Origin: Paenibacillus larvae subsp. larvae
GTDB lineage: Bacteria > Bacillota > Bacilli > Paenibacillales > NBRC-103111
DNA length: 64,000 nt
Assembly: GCF_002003265.1 (NCBI RefSeq)
Contig: NZ_CP019687.1
Span: 3,308,001 to 3,372,000, forward strand
Direction of reading: 5' to 3'
Under the pieces are notes generated by a model that had not been told where the DNA came from, did not search any database, and was given only the letters and a program-made list of their open reading frames with translations. The translations under genes and the position numbers were made by a program. This document shows, piece by piece, positions 18,510 to 25,581 of this stretch. The first letter of the stretch is position 1, and each line of letters begins with the position of its first letter.

Positions 18510-19205
18510 TTAATCAGTGTTTTGTTGGGGAAAAGCAGAAAGCAGGTTCAGGACGAACTGTTCTAAATCTTTTTCAGAAAAGTCATTTTTTACTTGCGTG
18601 ATTTTCCCATTTGATAATACCAGAATATGGTCGCCTATTTGCTGGGCAATCGGAATCATGTGGGTAGAGACGAGGACAATATGGTCCTTCCTGGCATAAT
18701 CGATGAGCCTTTGTTTCATATCGTATATATTAATTGGGTCAAGCGAAACAAGGGGTTCATCCAGCAGCAGAACAGGGGGAGTAATTAAGAAAGCCATTGC
18801 CAAAGCTAACTGATGCTTCATCCCATGAGAGTATTGGAAAATAAAATCATTGCAGAAAGAGGCTATCCCCATCTGTTCAACAAAGTTGTCTAATTCCGCT
18901 TTTTTGAGCTTGTACCCGTTTATTTTGGCATGCATGTCTAAATGCTCATAACCTGTAAGGTATTCAAGAAAAATGGGGTGTTCCGGTACATAATAAAGTT
19001 GTGTTTTCTGGGAATGATCGTTACTGGTGGATATCTGTCCTTCCTCGTAGGGAACCGTCCCGGATAATATTTTCATTAAAGTGGTTTTCCCTGCCCCATT
19101 TCGGCCAAGGAGACAATAAACGTTCCCTGATTCCATGGATAGGGCGGCCTGATCTAAGATAACGCGATTGTATCTTTTGGTTAATCCTTTTATATTGAAT
19201 ATCAT
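18510..19205 (-). CDS. ABC transporter ATPase of the 108-residue-peptide cluster
   Basis: A 231-residue ABC ATPase with Walker A (GRNGAGKT), a signature-like SHGMKHQLALA, Walker B (VLLLDEP) and the H-loop histidine (VSTHM). The signature is degenerate (SHGMK instead of LSGGQ), as in many bacteriocin and ABC-2 exporters. It is the last gene of an AT-rich minus-strand operon after a DUF95 protein and a large membrane protein, matching the ATPase position in circular-bacteriocin clusters (AS-48D-like role, inferred). Its partner permease is probably the 506-residue protein. Confidence 0.85.
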   Translation of the reverse strand: MIFNIKGLTKRYNRVILDQAALSMESGNVYCLLGRNGAGKTTLMKILSGTVPYEEGQISTSNDHSQKTQLYYVPEHPIFLEYLTGYEHLDMHAKINGYKLKKAELDNFVEQMGIASFCNDFIFQYSHGMKHQLALAMAFLITPPVLLLDEPLVSLDPINIYDMKQRLIDYARKDHIVLVSTHMIPIAQQIGDHILVLSNGKITQVKNDFSEKDLEQFVLNLLSAFPQQNTD

Positions 19206-19226
19206 TTCGATTTCTCCCGAATAGTT

Positions 19227-19790
19227 TTATAGTATCTGATACATGGTTCCGGATAAAGCCGGAGTCATATAAGCTTCAACAATAGAGGCAATAAAATAAA
19301 GTACTATCATAAGCAGGACTAAAGCCACTTTTTCGTTAGCCGAATTCATATGGAATACATGATGACCAAATATTTTGTTAAGCGAAAGGCGAAGAGTAAA
19401 AGAGGAGAGTAAAAAGCATAAACAGATAGCTGGGATTTCCAGGATGCCATGAATAAGAATAATAGCAAAAGCGTAGGAAAACATCCCTGTTTCCGTATAT
19501 ACAAAATAAATGGCATAAGATGTAATATATATATTCAGGAGCAGGGCGTAAATGGCATATAACCCTAAAGTTAAATTTCCCAAGAGAATAAGAAAAAAAG
19601 CAGACAGAAGGTTATGAACAAATATACTCATAGGATGCAAAGATTCTGCTAAGAAATCTTCTTTTGTAATTATAGGATCAGTTGAAAGGCTTATAGAAAA
19701 CGCGGTTAAAACCAAAAAGCCAACCCAAAGAAATACGATGGTGAGCAGCAATTTCTTGTTGTTCTTAATGATTAATCCTCCAAATTTCAC
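19227..19790 (-). CDS. DUF95/SpoIIM-like membrane protein
   Basis: A 187-residue membrane protein with five predicted helices of the SpoIIM/DUF95 family. It shows the diagnostic LIHGILEIPAI motif and a VEAYMTPAL ending. DUF95 proteins are standard partners in circular bacteriocin loci (AS-48C type), where they are needed for production and immunity. The GTG at 19790 is chosen because TACGGAG lies 9 bases upstream; an in-frame TTG at 19799 overlaps the preceding gene. The gene begins one base after the end of the 506-residue protein gene. An equivalent gene in the 58 kb cluster is decayed. Confidence 0.85.
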   Translation of the reverse strand: MKFGGLIIKNNKKLLLTIVFLWVGFLVLTAFSISLSTDPIITKEDFLAESLHPMSIFVHNLLSAFFLILLGNLTLGLYAIYALLLNIYITSYAIYFVYTETGMFSYAFAIILIHGILEIPAICLCFLLSSFTLRLSLNKIFGHHVFHMNSANEKVALVLLMIVLYFIASIVEAYMTPALSGTMYQIL

Positions 19791-19791
19791 G

Positions 19792-21312
19792 TTAATCAAC
19801 TCCGTAATGGATAGGACCCCGTATTATTCGTATCACCCTGTAATAAACAAAAATGACAATATAGGGAACTGCCAACTTCGTAAGAAATAACAGGAATACG
19901 GGATTCATGATTTTCTCAAGAACATAGATGGGGGTTGTACATAAAAGCAGGAACCCATTGATTAAATAGGTGGATACCGTATAGAAAAATTTAGGTTCAA
20001 TCATTCCATCAAATGTATAGAGAGTGGATATATAGCAGCTCATCGTGCAGGAAATGAAAACAAATCCGAGCAGGATCGATTCGGTCCAGCTCCAGAACCC
20101 AGTTAGAGACAATGAATAAGTACCGAGGACTCCAAGCGAAATTTGAACAAATATATATTGAATGAATATATAAAGAGCATAGGAGCAGGAGATTTGGGCT
20201 CTAGTCCATTGGTTTTGTTTTAACATAAAGATATAATCCGCCTTATTGAAAAAGACACACGCTGAAAGCAGAATAGATACCGGTACGGCTATTGTAAAAA
20301 GGGAGCTTGCATCTAATTGGTCTGTATATTGTTTGATAAAGAAGGTCATGAATACGGCGGCTATAATCTCATTATTCATCCACCCGTTTTTTCTGACAAA
20401 GTGTGTAATCAAGGCCCCATAGGGGTGAGATGGGAAAAATAATCTCCTGTTTGGAATATGTAATATTCTTTCCTTAAAGAAGGATTTGCTTACCCATTTC
20501 GTGCTTATAATTATGCTTAGGATGATTCCTGCAGCTACGATTAAATAGACATAAGAGAAGGATACTTCAGTAAGCCTGAATGGGATATAACTCAGTAACT
20601 GCTGAATATTGTTTATCCGGTCTTCAGGATTCAATTTTAGGATAAACTGATCGATCATTGTTTTAAAAAACCGGGACAAATAAGGAATGGAAATCAAAAA
20701 AATGAGATGACTTGTATAGGTAATAAATCGATTGGATTGACCGCGGGAATATATTTTCCGATAAAACCCGATAAATTTAAGGAAATCTGCTACAAATCCA
20801 ATAACAAGTAAGGTTAATAATAACGTAAGCAGGACACTTATTCCCGAAAAACCGTACCAATAAAACTGGCAGAGCAGAAAGGGCAGAGATAATAAAAGAA
20901 TAAAACTCCAGCTAACAGTAACCCCCAGGAAAGTATTTAATAAAAGTAATCTTTTCTTCACAGGAATAGGCTGGTTGGACTCATAAATATAAAGGGCAAA
21001 GTCCTGGTGGATGGGAAACCCTGTAATAAAGAAAGCACTTAGGATAAAGCCAAAAACTAATAGTAGTTCGGTGTTATCAGGTGAGAATGAAGTGTAGTGA
21101 AAAAAGATTTGAAATAAAATGGATAGGGCCATCCACAGTATGTAAGTTAAAGAAAGACCTGCAATTATCCAATGGGTAAGAGAGGCAGCGCTTTTACTTG
21201 CAATCTTTTTACCTATAAAGGCAGTTTGTTGCAAACGAAGAAAGACCTTGTTCAATATGATCTTCCAAGTATAAAAGAATATGGTATAAAGTTGGCACAT
21301 TAAATTCGACAT
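19792..21312 (-). CDS. Large polytopic membrane protein (bacteriocin maturation/export type)
   Basis: A 506-residue protein with about 12 to 13 predicted helices and no recognisable catalytic motif. Its position between a small peptide gene and DUF95/ATPase genes matches that of the AS-48B-like proteins of circular bacteriocin loci. A similarly sized (514-residue) protein occupies the matching position in the 58-60 kb cluster. Its start follows ATAGGAG at 9 bases. Function as an export or cyclisation component is inference. Confidence 0.7.
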   Translation of the reverse strand: MSNLMCQLYTIFFYTWKIILNKVFLRLQQTAFIGKKIASKSAASLTHWIIAGLSLTYILWMALSILFQIFFHYTSFSPDNTELLLVFGFILSAFFITGFPIHQDFALYIYESNQPIPVKKRLLLLNTFLGVTVSWSFILLLSLPFLLCQFYWYGFSGISVLLTLLLTLLVIGFVADFLKFIGFYRKIYSRGQSNRFITYTSHLIFLISIPYLSRFFKTMIDQFILKLNPEDRINNIQQLLSYIPFRLTEVSFSYVYLIVAAGIILSIIISTKWVSKSFFKERILHIPNRRLFFPSHPYGALITHFVRKNGWMNNEIIAAVFMTFFIKQYTDQLDASSLFTIAVPVSILLSACVFFNKADYIFMLKQNQWTRAQISCSYALYIFIQYIFVQISLGVLGTYSLSLTGFWSWTESILLGFVFISCTMSCYISTLYTFDGMIEPKFFYTVSTYLINGFLLLCTTPIYVLEKIMNPVFLLFLTKLAVPYIVIFVYYRVIRIIRGPIHYGVD

Positions 21313-21365
21313 ACGTGTTCTCCTATAGAAAATAAAAAAGCCCTTCTCATTTCTAATTTAATCCT

Positions 21366-21692
21366 TTACCACTTAGATAGAGTATCAAGATTATTTTCCA
21401 AAAGATTTTCTATTACCTCTTCACCCAAAACAGAAATAACGAAGCTGATAACAGTCCATCCAAAAGCTACCTTCATAGCTTTCCTGACATTTTTTGTTGT
21501 TCTCCATACTTCTCGAACACGCTTTAGTCCATTAAAGGCAGAAGCATAAGTCAGCCCAGGTACAATCCGCGAGATATTAAATGTGGAAGTAGTGAACATA
21601 TAAATGGTCAGGAAGATGGCAGCGGCAGCTCCAATAAGTATGAACAAGACTTTGTTAGAAACTATTTTGTTACTAATGGCTGATGATAGCAT
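21366..21692 (-). CDS. Candidate peptide product of the minus-strand ABC cluster (108 residues)
   Basis: I do not recognise this 108-residue protein. It has a Ser/Asn/Lys-rich N-terminus, one strong membrane helix (about residues 13-35), a basic Lys/Arg/Trp-rich middle (VREVWRTTKNVRKAMK) and an amphipathic C-terminal half ending LSKW. The ribosome binding site AAGGAGG is optimal and overlaps the stop of the gene before it. Its place directly before the large membrane protein, DUF95 and ATPase genes is where a bacteriocin precursor would be, and a C-terminal Trp also ends AS-48. It could equally be an immunity or scaffold protein. Confidence 0.6.
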   Translation of the reverse strand: MLSSAISNKIVSNKVLFILIGAAAAIFLTIYMFTTSTFNISRIVPGLTYASAFNGLKRVREVWRTTKNVRKAMKVAFGWTVISFVISVLGEEVIENLLENNLDTLSKW

Positions 21693-21696
21693 GAGT

Positions 21697-22236
21697 TCAA
21701 CCTCCTTGTATAATTTGTATTGAAATATAAAGGATATATAAGGAACTCGAAAAGAGAAGGGCTTTCTGTAAGGAAGCAGCTAAATGTTTGCGAATTTTAA
21801 CATATAGCATTACAAAACAAACCAATAGAAATGGATTCAAAGCCAGTAACCATTTTTCGTAAGGAACATCAGAAGCAAGAACGATATGAGTTAAAATACT
21901 TAAGGAAAACAGAACACTGCATTTTAAGACTATTTGAAAGAACAAAGGAAACGTCGTTTGAATAGAGAAAAGAAACCTGGCAATTAAATATAAAACAAAA
22001 GCCACAAAGAAGATTTGGACAAATACAAACAGCAAGAAGAAAATCAGACATATTCCAAGTAAGGCTAACATGGGTATTTTCTTTTCTGAAAAAAGTTGTT
22101 GAATGTTTCCAAATTCGTCGTCACTCATATCTGAAACAATAGCCAAAAGTATTGTAGATGATAGAATCAGATAAGTAACACCAAAGAGGAAGTAATAATG
22201 CCACTTTTTTTCTTTGAAATGAAGGCCGCTTAACAA
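21697..22236 (-). CDS. Small Yip1-like polytopic membrane protein
   Basis: A protein of about 179 residues with five to six predicted helices and no soluble domain, resembling Yip1-type membrane proteins such as YknW. It is the first gene of the operon. A TTG at 22236 with GGGGGTG 6 bases upstream is the better start; a GTG at 22245 directly abuts that purine run. A membrane protein of nearly the same length (181 residues) is present in the 57 kb bacteriocin cluster, so the pair are likely counterparts. The Yip1 assignment rests on topology and is tentative. Confidence 0.6.
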   Translation of the reverse strand: MLSGLHFKEKKWHYYFLFGVTYLILSSTILLAIVSDMSDDEFGNIQQLFSEKKIPMLALLGICLIFFLLFVFVQIFFVAFVLYLIARFLFSIQTTFPLFFQIVLKCSVLFSLSILTHIVLASDVPYEKWLLALNPFLLVCFVMLYVKIRKHLAASLQKALLFSSSLYILYISIQIIQGG

Positions 22237-22333
22237 TATCGTCACCCCCGGGGCTATGAATTTTTTGAATTAATAAGACAAATATCTCCGGTTCATTAAA
22301 CCTAATAGTTCAATTATTTATAATATTTTATTT

Positions 22334-22362
22334 AATATAGTATAAAATACAAATTCTTGCAA
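22334..22362 (-). promoter_or_regulatory. Promoter of the minus-strand peptide/ABC operon
   Basis: On the minus strand TTGCAA and TATATT are separated by 17 bases in a very AT-rich stretch, about 95 bases before the first gene. Confidence 0.6.
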
Positions 22363-22488
22363 GTGTTGAATAGAATCTTGTCGAGGGAAAATTGCAAATA
22401 TTTACATATTAATATATGTAGTGAATGAACTGCCGAGAAGAACGAATACTAAAAAACCTGATGAACATTTAAGGAGGATCAGGTTCCT

Positions 22489-23397
22489 GTGTTGATGTAT
22501 TCGCTTCTTACTTTTACCCTGCTAATCATCATATTGTACAGTCTGGCTTATTACGGCTTTATCCAAGTGACTCAGATGAAAAAAATGTCTGTGGACGAGT
22601 GCTTTGCTGAACTGGAGCATAAGATCGGCTATTCCCGGAGTAAACTTGATCATATGGATAAGGAACAAGTTGAGATTGTAAGCCAGGATGGATATAAATT
22701 AAGAGGGTGGCATCTAAAGCCGAACGAAAACAGCCGAAAAGTCATGATTATAGTTCATGGCTATACTGTCGCCCACCCTGTTTCTCTGCCTTTTTCCGAT
22801 ATGTTTATTGAACAAGGGTTCAATATTTTAGTAGTAGATCAGCGGGCTCACGGATGGAGTGAAGGCAAATATACCACTTATGGTTATTTGGAAAAATACG
22901 ATCTTGATGAGTGGGTGAATTGGGTAAGGAAACGTTATGATCAAAATTGTGTGATTGGCCTTCATGGGCAATCGCTCGGCGGCGCGACGGTTCTGGAATA
23001 TGCCGCCATTAACGAGCATGTTTCATTTATTATCGCGGATTGCCCTTATTCGGACCTCAGCGCCCTAATCAAATACCAGATAAAAATAAAGCGAGCTCCT
23101 GCCTTTCCCTTCTATCAGTTGGTGGATCGTTTGGTATATAAAAAAGCGGGATTTCGTTTGGCTGATGTTAAGCCAATTGAAACCATGAAGCAGGCAGAAA
23201 TTCCTGTGATGTTTATCCACGGATCATTGGATAATTTCGTTCCGACTTATATGAGCGAAGAACTGTACGAGGCCAAAATAGGGAAAAAAAAGCTTCTTGT
23301 TGTGGAGGGAGCCAGTCATGGGAACTCTTATGCAGTGGATAAGGAAAAATATGAGGAGGAAGTCAGAATGTTTGTGGAAGATGCTTTGATTACATGA
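22489..23397 (+). CDS. Membrane-anchored alpha/beta hydrolase
   Basis: A 302-residue alpha/beta-hydrolase with one N-terminal membrane helix (about residues 3-24), so it is probably tethered to the membrane. The nucleophile elbow is GQSLG, the oxyanion/cap region starts at IIVHGY, and an Asp (SLDNF) and a His (ASHGN) complete a Ser-Asp-His triad. It resembles the YqkD group. The substrate is unknown. AAGGAGG lies 11 bases before the GTG start. It is transcribed away from the ABC operon and stands alone. Confidence 0.85.
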   Translation: MLMYSLLTFTLLIIILYSLAYYGFIQVTQMKKMSVDECFAELEHKIGYSRSKLDHMDKEQVEIVSQDGYKLRGWHLKPNENSRKVMIIVHGYTVAHPVSLPFSDMFIEQGFNILVVDQRAHGWSEGKYTTYGYLEKYDLDEWVNWVRKRYDQNCVIGLHGQSLGGATVLEYAAINEHVSFIIADCPYSDLSALIKYQIKIKRAPAFPFYQLVDRLVYKKAGFRLADVKPIETMKQAEIPVMFIHGSLDNFVPTYMSEELYEAKIGKKKLLVVEGASHGNSYAVDKEKYEEEVRMFVEDALIT

Positions 23398-23797
23398 TGG
23401 TGAACATTGAACTGATGAGAGTTAGTCTTAACCGATAATTTCTTTGACTTGTTTCCTGGGGAAACAAAAATGATTCACGTGGAACAAGCCCGGCATAAGC
23501 GTATTCCATGGGTTTTTACGTATCTCCTGCATCAAGCAAAAAGGAATGGTTAGCAGCAGGGCAAACAAAGGGAAAAGCAGGATGCCATCCTAATGAGATA
23601 AATATACAGACAAAGGTCATGCCTCCTCGGGTCTATCTTCAAAGTTGTTCTAATACCCGGAGCAGGTGTACGAGTCTGTTCCAGGCAAAAAGGATTATGT
23701 ACAATGTGAGATTATAACCGAACTTTTGCCCGTTGAAAAGCTTATGGATATCAAACAGCCTGTTTTTCCGTTGGAAAAACAGGCTGTTCTTAAATTT
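23398..23797. other. Intergenic stretch with strong hairpin
   Basis: About 400 bases without a convincing gene. A perfect 16-bp stem with a 3-base loop (AACAGCCTGTTTTTCC and its complement) lies at 23754-23788. It follows the 28-codon minus-strand ORF by about 10 bases and is the likely terminator of the radical SAM unit. A plus-strand frame of about 60 codons reading into 23827 has no start signal. Confidence 0.55.
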
Positions 23798-23884
23798 CTA
23801 CCGGAGGTTTCCGGGTACCGATTTGGATAAGCGGCCTGCTTTTACCAAATGGGCTTGGGCGGCTGCAGGACGAATAATGGTCAT
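23798..23884 (-). CDS. 28-residue peptide, possible substrate of the radical SAM enzyme
   Basis: A short ORF with a perfect AAGGAGG ribosome binding site 9 bases before its ATG lies 35 bases downstream of the radical SAM gene. The peptide begins MTIIRPAAAQAH and ends SVPGNLR, with four basic residues and no Cys, Asp or Glu. Such peptides next to SPASM enzymes are often ribosomally made precursors (RiPPs). I know of no matching family, so precursor status is inferred from position and the strong translation signal only. Confidence 0.5.
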   Translation of the reverse strand: MTIIRPAAAQAHLVKAGRLSKSVPGNLR

Positions 23885-23919
23885 ATGGATTCACCTCCTT
23901 GCCGGATTTGACCTAAAAA

Positions 23920-25269
23920 TCAGCAGCCTGCCGAGGCTTTCCAGATTGCCTGCAGGGTTTTCTTGATTTGTCTTTTTTCATAAGAACAAGGCCGATTTCC
24001 GGTACGCATCCTGTAAAGAGGACAATGGTTTCCCTGGCAGGAAGGGCGGAAGAAACAAGCCTGGCAGTTTTCATCCTGATCTTCTCCGGAAGTAACCCAA
24101 AGGGCTATTTTGTCATAATCGATATCAGCCGTTCCATCCTTGTAAAGCCGGCCGATTTGATTATATTCCTCATCAAGGGCAACTGAACATTTGTACAATT
24201 TTCCGTCTGAGCCGACAATCATTGAATTCGGCTTGGCGGCGTAACAGACAGCAGCTGTCGGCATCAAAATGTCTGAAATGAACGAACTCAGGGCGAGTCC
24301 GGATGCAGTTGCTTTCTGATTGAACTCCCAAATTTTCTGATCTTTGGTCCGTTCGTCACAGACGGGAAGATTCAGATCATTTTCCCCGCCCATACATCCG
24401 ACAGGGCGGAAGTAGACTGCGAAACGGTCGTCATCTGCAAAAAGTTCACTTAGAACAGGAATAAACTGCTCCACTGCTTCCAGATTGCTGTTGTCAAAAT
24501 TCACCCGAAGATTGATTTCAAAAGGTGCAGCTACTTCTTTAAGAGAAAGTAAATTGCCGATAATCCGTTCATAAGTTGCTCGGCCCCCATTCAAGCCCCT
24601 CCGGTGGTTGTGGACATCTGCTGGTCCATCCAATGTAACCATAAACCGCTGCACTTTCCAGCTTAACAGCTTTTCAAACTGCTCTTTTGTGAGGAAATAA
24701 CCATTAGTAGACATTTCAGCGTTATATGCTGCTCCATGTTTGCGGGCTGACTCTATAAAAGAGAGGGACAATTCTTCCAAGATATGAGGGACAAGGAGAG
24801 GTTCTCCCCCGTGCCAGCTGACAGTAAGTTCCCTGAGTGTCCGGGCTTTTTCATCCACGTATGTTTTTAATCCGGAGATGGCTTCCTTGGTCATCGAACC
24901 GCGTGGAAAACTTTCATAACAATACTCACAGCGGAAATTGCAGGCTTCTGTAACCAGGAGAATCAGATGCATCAGATCAGCACGGTGCATGGACTGGTGC
25001 AAAAAGAGAGCCCTCCGTTTCTCATCCACATGATTGGGAACCAAAAAACCTTGCCGGATCATATGGGTAAACAGCTCTTGGTGGATGGAAAGGTTCTGTT
25101 GTTGGGGGACGGGCTTCTTGAGCCATTGTCTGATTACATCGGCTTCTGTAGGGGGAAATGAAGCGATAGCCCCGGTATAACTGTTATAGAGGACTAGACT
25201 TCCATCCTCAACCAGGGTCTGGGCATTGAAGCGGGAAGCTTCCCAGGTGATTTCCTTGTTGGTTTTCAT
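23920..25269 (-). CDS. Radical SAM/SPASM peptide-maturase-like protein
   Basis: A 449-residue protein. Residues 1-85 form an N-terminal domain containing LYNSYTGAIA, as in peptide-maturase SPASM enzymes. The radical SAM core follows, with Cys110, Cys114 and Cys117 (CNFRCEYC) binding the SAM-cleaving [4Fe-4S] cluster, and HGGEPLL. The C-terminal SPASM domain has a Cys cluster (CQACFFRPSCQGNHC plus flanking Cys) for auxiliary clusters. Relatives install thioether or carbon-carbon crosslinks in peptides or activate sulfatases; no sulfatase lies nearby. Oxygen-sensitive clusters agree with the FNR/Rex-like sites upstream. Specific chemistry cannot be assigned. Confidence 0.85.
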   Translation of the reverse strand: MKTNKEITWEASRFNAQTLVEDGSLVLYNSYTGAIASFPPTEADVIRQWLKKPVPQQQNLSIHQELFTHMIRQGFLVPNHVDEKRRALFLHQSMHRADLMHLILLVTEACNFRCEYCYESFPRGSMTKEAISGLKTYVDEKARTLRELTVSWHGGEPLLVPHILEELSLSFIESARKHGAAYNAEMSTNGYFLTKEQFEKLLSWKVQRFMVTLDGPADVHNHRRGLNGGRATYERIIGNLLSLKEVAAPFEINLRVNFDNSNLEAVEQFIPVLSELFADDDRFAVYFRPVGCMGGENDLNLPVCDERTKDQKIWEFNQKATASGLALSSFISDILMPTAAVCYAAKPNSMIVGSDGKLYKCSVALDEEYNQIGRLYKDGTADIDYDKIALWVTSGEDQDENCQACFFRPSCQGNHCPLYRMRTGNRPCSYEKRQIKKTLQAIWKASAGC

Positions 25270-25381
25270 GAAACAATCGTATCCTTTCCGTGCCTGAATT
25301 TCTGTTTTATCATGCCTCTTTCACGTTCCATTGGCAGTGAAATCCGTCACGTATGATCGGGATAATGACCCGGGAATACGA

Positions 25382-25420
25382 TGTGATGAAAATCATGTCC
25401 TTATGAGAAATAATTCACAA
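25382..25420 (-). promoter_or_regulatory. FNR-like and Rex-like sites upstream of the radical SAM gene
   Basis: TGTGATGAAAATCATG at 25382-25397 matches TGTGA-N6-TCACA at nine of ten positions. At 25403-25420 a degenerate Rex-like element occurs, with a perfect TTCACAA half and a 5 of 7 opposite half. They lie 110 to 150 bases before the start codon in the shared divergent intergenic region. Confidence 0.45.
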
Positions 25421-25493
25421 ATAAGTCACAGTTTTCATGTTTTGCTTCTTGTTACTGATATCCGGCCATAATATAATAAGAATTGTAATATGT

Positions 25494-25509
25494 TGTGATA
25501 TTAGTCACA
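25494..25509 (+). promoter_or_regulatory. FNR/CRP-type operator of the NADH oxidase gene
   Basis: TGTGATATTAGTCACA is a perfect TGTGA-N6-TCACA palindrome. Its centre is about 44 bases upstream of the start point expected from the TACAAT at 25534-25539, close to the usual -41.5 activating position. Confidence 0.75.
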
Positions 25510-25516
25510 TATTAAA

Positions 25517-25539
25517 TAGTGAAAGTATTCACATACAAT
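25517..25539 (+). promoter_or_regulatory. Rex-like operator overlapping the -10 box
   Basis: TAGTGAAAGTATTCACAT at 25517-25534 matches the Rex consensus TTGTGAA-N4-TTCACAA at 12 of 14 fixed positions. It abuts the -10 TACAAT at 25534-25539. Rex releases DNA when NADH rises, a fitting control for an NADH oxidase. Confidence 0.65.
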
Positions 25540-25581
25540 TACTTATTTTTATCAACAAGATGGAATCGGGAGGGAACATAC

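Noticed and set aside
23508-23717. 69-codon plus-strand frame before the radical SAM terminator hairpin
   Set aside because: There is no start signal and no similarity I can recognise; codon use looks random.
25270-25333. 21-codon frame (start MERERGM) overlapping the radical SAM start by ATGA
   Set aside because: It was considered as a precursor peptide because of the coupling overlap, but it has no ribosome binding site; the downstream 28-codon ORF is far better supported.
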